From positions 1,302,001-1,366,000 of the forward strand of contig NZ_FXAZ01000001.1 of the NCBI RefSeq assembly GCF_900177815.1: 64,000 bases of DNA. The letters are read 5' to 3'. The stretch is from Paenibacillus aquistagni (GTDB lineage Bacteria; Bacillota; Bacilli; Paenibacillales; Paenibacillaceae). Below are positions 60,806 to 64,000 of this stretch, in pieces. Position numbers and translations under genes: made by a program. How positions within the stretch are numbered: the stretch's first letter is position 1; each line of letters opens with the position of its first letter. A model generated the notes under the pieces. The model saw nothing but the letters and a program-made list of their open reading frames with translations, did no database searches and was not told the DNA's origin.

Positions 60806-61147
60806 CTAAAGCGAGCTTGATGCTTCATTCAACCATGCAGCAAGCTGCTTCGCATCATAGGTTTGATCCTTTTTCAGCTTCATCGTTTTACGCTCTTCCG
60901 GGCCCGTAAACAAGGCTTCTGGCAGTCTCACATTTGCAGCATGAAAGATCGTAAAGCTAACGGCATTCTTCGAAGTAGAGATGACGGCAGCATATTTCCC
61001 ATTTTTCAGAAAATGAGGCTTCTTATACTGGATTCGTTCGGTTACACTAGGTATGGCTTGGTGAACAATGCCCCGAAGTTCTAACGCCTTCTCCTTTTGC
61101 CATGGCTCCGTGATCGCTTCAATAAATTCCAATACCTCTTGACTCAT
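60806..61147 (-). CDS. DUF1801-domain protein
   Basis: A 113-residue protein of the YdhG/DUF1801 type (LRGIVHQAIPSVTERIQYKK, FLKNGKYAAVISTSKNAVSF). Some relatives (Fra, YdhG) bind iron like frataxin. No such residues can be confirmed here. ATG 61147 with AGGGGAGC upstream is preferred over the frame start at 61168. Confidence 0.82.
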   Translation of the reverse strand: MSQEVLEFIEAITEPWQKEKALELRGIVHQAIPSVTERIQYKKPHFLKNGKYAAVISTSKNAVSFTIFHAANVRLPEALFTGPEERKTMKLKKDQTYDAKQLAAWLNEASSSL

Positions 61148-61168
61148 CAAATAGCTCCCCTTTTCCAT

Positions 61169-61398
61169 CCATTATTATTTTCTTCAACTTCTATACACAT
61201 CTAATTGGCTCTTAAATTCATCTTCCGTTATTCATTCATGGACATCTTGCTTTTGTCATGAGCATAAACAGCATCTGCATGTCCTCCTATTAAAAATTAG
61301 AAAAATGTTCGAGCTTCTTCCAAGCTTCTTCCTCTTTCTAATAAGACGACGAACAACAAGATAGGATATCGACATGTTCAAAAAATAAATATAACCTC
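61169..61398. other. Intergenic region with a truncated ORF start
   Basis: On the minus strand a good RBS (AGGAGG) precedes ATG 61280 and a 14-codon frame beginning MQMLFMLMTK, which stops at 61236-61238. It resembles the first residues of YciI/DGPF proteins and may be a relic. Otherwise empty. Confidence 0.35.
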
Positions 61399-62649
61399 TT
61401 ATTGCTCACAATCAGCAGCCTTTTTCATCAACAGCTCCTGTTCACGCGTATTCTGAGTCATTGCAGCAGCCCGTAACAACGCTTCTCGAGCTTCTTCCTT
61501 ACGGCCAAGCTTCATCAAGAGTTCTCCTCTTACACTTGGCAATAGATGATAATCCTTCAGATATTGATCCTGACTGAGCTCATCGATAAGCTGCAGGCCG
61601 TATTCAGGGCCGAACGCCATAGAGATAGCGACAGCTCGATTAAGCTCCACGATGGGAGACGGAGCCACTCTAGACAACGCTTCGTAAAGGGCGGCAATTC
61701 GCGTCCAGTTCGTATCATCAGGGGTCGGCGCCTGCGCATGGCAAGCTGATATGGCGGCTTGAAGAGCGTAAGGACCCCATGTTCTGCCCAATCTTTGACT
61801 GCGCTCAAGTGCTTGTAGGCCGCGGTGGATCAAGAGCCTGTCCCATTGGGCTCTGTGTTGATCCATTAAGAGGACCGGATCTCCTGTAGGACGAACCCTT
61901 GTCTTAAGCCTGGAGGATTGGATTTCCATAAGAGCAACAAGCCCATGGACTTCCGGTTCCGAAGGGGCGATCTCTGCTAGCACGCGTCCTAGTCGGAGCG
62001 CTTCTTGGCACAATACGGGCTTAAACCACTGCTCGCCTGATGTAGCAGAATACCCTTCGTTAAACATCAGGTAGATAACTTCTAGCACAGTACTCAGGCG
62101 TTCCTTCAGCTCAGCGCCTTCAGGCACTTCAAATGGAATCTTCACGGCGCTCAGTGTTCTCTTCGCTCTTACGATTCGCTGAGCGATCGTGGATTCTGGC
62201 ACGAGAAAGGAGCGGGCAATCTCATTTGTACTCAGACCGCACAGCAGCCGCAAAGTTAATGCAACTCTTGCTTCCTGTGACAGAGAGGGATGGCAGGTCA
62301 TGAAGATCAGACGAAGGAGATCGTCACCGATCTCCCCATCTATAGCTCCATCTATGTCTTCTTCTGTCACCCATTCGAGTTGACGTGATAACTCAGCGTA
62401 CTTCTGACCACGCACCTTTGTTCGGCGGATTAGGTCGATCGCGCGCCGCTTGGCTGTCGTCATCAGCCAAGCTCCAGGATTGTCTGGAATGCCTAGCTCT
62501 GGCCATTTTTCAAGTGCAATGACAAGAGCATCTTGAGCAAGATCCTCTGCGAGCGATACATCTCGCATCATGCGTGTCAAACTCGCAATCAGCTTGGCGG
62601 CTTCAATGCGCCAAATGGCATCAATCGTTCGGTGAATATCATTCGTCAC
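61399..62649 (-). CDS. ECF sigma factor with C-terminal DUF6596 (ECF42 type)
   Basis: A 416-residue protein. Sigma-70 region 2 is at about residues 10-75 (DVSLAEDLAQDALVIALEKW) and region 4 at about 110-165 (LRLLCGLSTNEIARSFLVPE). A 240-residue C-terminal extension of helical repeats follows (MFNEGYSATSG, ATPDDTNWTRIAALYEAL-like text). The architecture and partner identify it as ECF42, which is regulated by its C-terminal domain rather than an anti-sigma factor. GTG 62649 overlaps the upstream stop by 4 bases (GTGA). Confidence 0.9.
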   Translation of the reverse strand: MTNDIHRTIDAIWRIEAAKLIASLTRMMRDVSLAEDLAQDALVIALEKWPELGIPDNPGAWLMTTAKRRAIDLIRRTKVRGQKYAELSRQLEWVTEEDIDGAIDGEIGDDLLRLIFMTCHPSLSQEARVALTLRLLCGLSTNEIARSFLVPESTIAQRIVRAKRTLSAVKIPFEVPEGAELKERLSTVLEVIYLMFNEGYSATSGEQWFKPVLCQEALRLGRVLAEIAPSEPEVHGLVALMEIQSSRLKTRVRPTGDPVLLMDQHRAQWDRLLIHRGLQALERSQRLGRTWGPYALQAAISACHAQAPTPDDTNWTRIAALYEALSRVAPSPIVELNRAVAISMAFGPEYGLQLIDELSQDQYLKDYHLLPSVRGELLMKLGRKEEAREALLRAAAMTQNTREQELLMKKAADCEQ

Positions 62650-63080
62650 GAGCGCTGCTTCTCCATAAGCTGCTTGCGAAGCTCTGCTTCCTTCGATAAG
62701 AATTCAGCGTCACTGGTGAGATCTTCTGATTCATAGACTTGACGAAGCTCAATTTCCCCCTGGCCAAATCCATGCGGATCAGGCATGCGAAGCGCCCATT
62801 CGATCGCTTCTTCTCTTGACTTCACCTCGATAAGTGTATAGCCTGCGATCATTTCCTTCGCTTCGGTAAATGGACCATCCACCACCTTCGGCTTGCCTCC
62901 AGGTTCAGGGTAAGAGATTCGAATGCCGCTTGAGCTTGGCATTAGACCATCACCTGCCAGCATCACACCTGCCTTGACCAATTCCTCATTATACTTGTGC
63001 ATCGCTTCAATAAGCTCTTGGCTAGGCAGTTTTCCTGCTTCTGAATCGGTTGTCGCCTTTACAATCATCATAAATCTCAT
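62646..63080 (-). CDS. YciI-like DGPF-domain protein, partner of the ECF42 sigma factor
   Basis: A 144-residue ferredoxin-like-fold protein with the namesake motif VVDGPFTEAKEMIAGYTLIE. DGPF proteins are encoded beside ECF42 sigma factors and are typical targets of them. Their chemistry is unknown. It is translationally coupled to the sigma-factor gene (4-base overlap). Confidence 0.9.
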   Translation of the reverse strand: MRFMMIVKATTDSEAGKLPSQELIEAMHKYNEELVKAGVMLAGDGLMPSSSGIRISYPEPGGKPKVVDGPFTEAKEMIAGYTLIEVKSREEAIEWALRMPDPHGFGQGEIELRQVYESEDLTSDAEFLSKEAELRKQLMEKQRS

Positions 63081-63245
63081 ATCTTTATTCCTCCCATCAT
63101 GTCATGAAGCGTGAATCTGATGATTCGTTTCGTTAGTCATAACTGTCATGGATTGCGCCCGCTTCTATATAAGCAACGAATAAACCATCATGAAATCGAC
63201 AACCACTCGAAAATATTTTTTAAAAACTTTTTTCCGAATATCAGC

Positions 63246-64000
63246 TTACGATTCATTGAAGAACGAGATCAGTTCTGCTGCAATCATCTTCGCATTCAGC
63301 TTTTTCGTGTGCCCGAGCCCTTTTTTGCTTAATAACCTTGCACTTGGGAGCACATCAGCAAGCGCTTGCGCACCATGTCGCAGTCCCTCCGGGCTCTCTG
63401 TTCCTTGCAGCACAATCGCTGGCATCGTAATCATGCTCCAATCACTTGCGCGCAAAGGCTTGCCGTTCATGTACCCATCGCCTAGAGCAGCATCATACGG
63501 AAGCGTGTGGGCAACAGCCATCAGCTTATCCCAGACCCCAGGCATGATGCGCATCATACTCACGATAAAGGATGGAGCTCCCATTCCCTGCATCATGAAG
63601 TAGCGAATCGCTTCAGCCCGACGATTGGTAGCAATCAGTTCCATGACATGATTCTTAAAGTCTTGTGGTGGCTTGCGATCATTCGGATTGACGATAAATG
63701 GGGGCTCATGAAGCGCCAACTTGGTCATCTTAACGCCGCGCGTAGCAGCTCGCAAAGCAAGGATTGCGCCAGATGAGAGTCCCCATACATAAGCAGAACC
63801 GCCTGCCTCATCTATAACAGCCTCCAGATCTTCAATCTCTCGTTCAACAGCATAAGGCTTCGTGTCGCTGCTATCGCCACGGCCACGGCGATCATAGCTG
63901 TACACCGTAAAATGATCAGCCAACAACTGAGCCAGCTGTACTTGAGCAGGAAACTTTCGGTAGCCGAAAGCTCCAGTCACCAACACCAGCGCAGGTCCTT
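63246..64000 (-). CDS. Alpha/beta-fold hydrolase, 5-prime end outside the window
   Basis: An open minus-strand frame runs to the right edge (ends LISFFNES). Visible are PALVLVTGAFGYRKF at the edge, YDRRGRGDSSD, a nucleophile elbow WGLSSGAILAL, LHEPPF and the C-terminal His in KGLGHTKKL. It is typical of the epoxide-hydrolase/peroxidase-like alpha/beta hydrolases often found near ECF42/DGPF genes. About 20-25 N-terminal residues are missing. Confidence 0.87.
   Translation of the reverse strand, partial: GPALVLVTGAFGYRKFPAQVQLAQLLADHFTVYSYDRRGRGDSSDTKPYAVEREIEDLEAVIDEAGGSAYVWGLSSGAILALRAATRGVKMTKLALHEPPFIVNPNDRKPPQDFKNHVMELIATNRRAEAIRYFMMQGMGAPSFIVSMMRIMPGVWDKLMAVAHTLPYDAALGDGYMNGKPLRASDWSMITMPAIVLQGTESPEGLRHGAQALADVLPSARLLSKKGLGHTKKLNAKMIAAELISFFNES

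Noticed and set aside
1-64000. CRISPR arrays, tRNA or rRNA genes, prophage
   Set aside because: I found no regularly spaced repeats, no tRNA cloverleaf or rRNA-like sequence and no phage structural or integrase genes on reading both strands.

Overview
The window looks like a chromosomal segment of a spore-forming Bacillota, most like Paenibacillus. The reasons are a complete GerA/GerB/GerC spore-germination operon, an S-layer-homology surface protein, strong AGGAGG-type ribosome binding sites, a T-box leader, a cobalamin riboswitch, and many LysR, TetR and MarR regulators paired with small metabolic or membrane genes. This assignment is inference, because no rRNA or tRNA gene is present.

Layout. 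Positions 1-10.9 kb hold small regulator/enzyme units: a MetX-like hydrolase with a divergent LysR, TetR with a DUF3995 membrane protein, LysR with a quinone-oxidoreductase-like enzyme, a MarR with an NmrA-like protein sharing one operator motif, a methyltransferase, a frameshifted AAA ATPase, an APH-type kinase and a dual-specificity phosphatase. Positions 11.1-16.8 kb are an arsenic block (arsR, ACR3 pump, thioredoxin-type arsC) followed by a MATE exporter and the bifunctional glutathione synthase gshF. Positions 18-22.6 kb are a TetR coupled to a 1296-residue S-layer-anchored protein with tandem FN3 repeats. Positions 22.9-27.7 kb are an anaerobic locus: EutQ-like cupin, AraC regulator, glycyl radical enzyme and its activase. 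Thioredoxin and a short hybrid-cluster protein (hcp) follow.

Positions 30.5-40.7 kb are the most unusual part. A visibly GC-richer minus-strand operon encodes a subtilisin-type protease, a 1018-residue protein and a 1529-residue protein. A papain-type cysteine protease is divergent from it. The two giant proteins match no family I can name and none of the four products has a clear signal peptide. An IS3-family transposase relic lies at one edge. I regard this as the candidate undescribed system.

Positions 40.8-49.4 kb are scarred. They contain a partial copy of the esterase that sits intact at 50.4 kb, several gene relics, and an orphan cobalamin riboswitch followed by a terminator, a cobS-like 3-prime scar and a second terminator. 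This reads as a collapsed B12 operon. Next to it are a LysR regulator and cobalamin-independent methionine synthase (metE), which would do the job without B12. Positions 49.4-53.6 kb carry a YdjC-type deacetylase, the esterase and a T-box-controlled short alanyl-tRNA synthetase. The rest holds a VOC protein, an XRE/membrane pair, the ger operon, a PadR/pentapeptide pair, a DUF1801 protein, an ECF42-type sigma factor with its DGPF (YciI-like) partner, and an alpha/beta hydrolase cut by the right edge.
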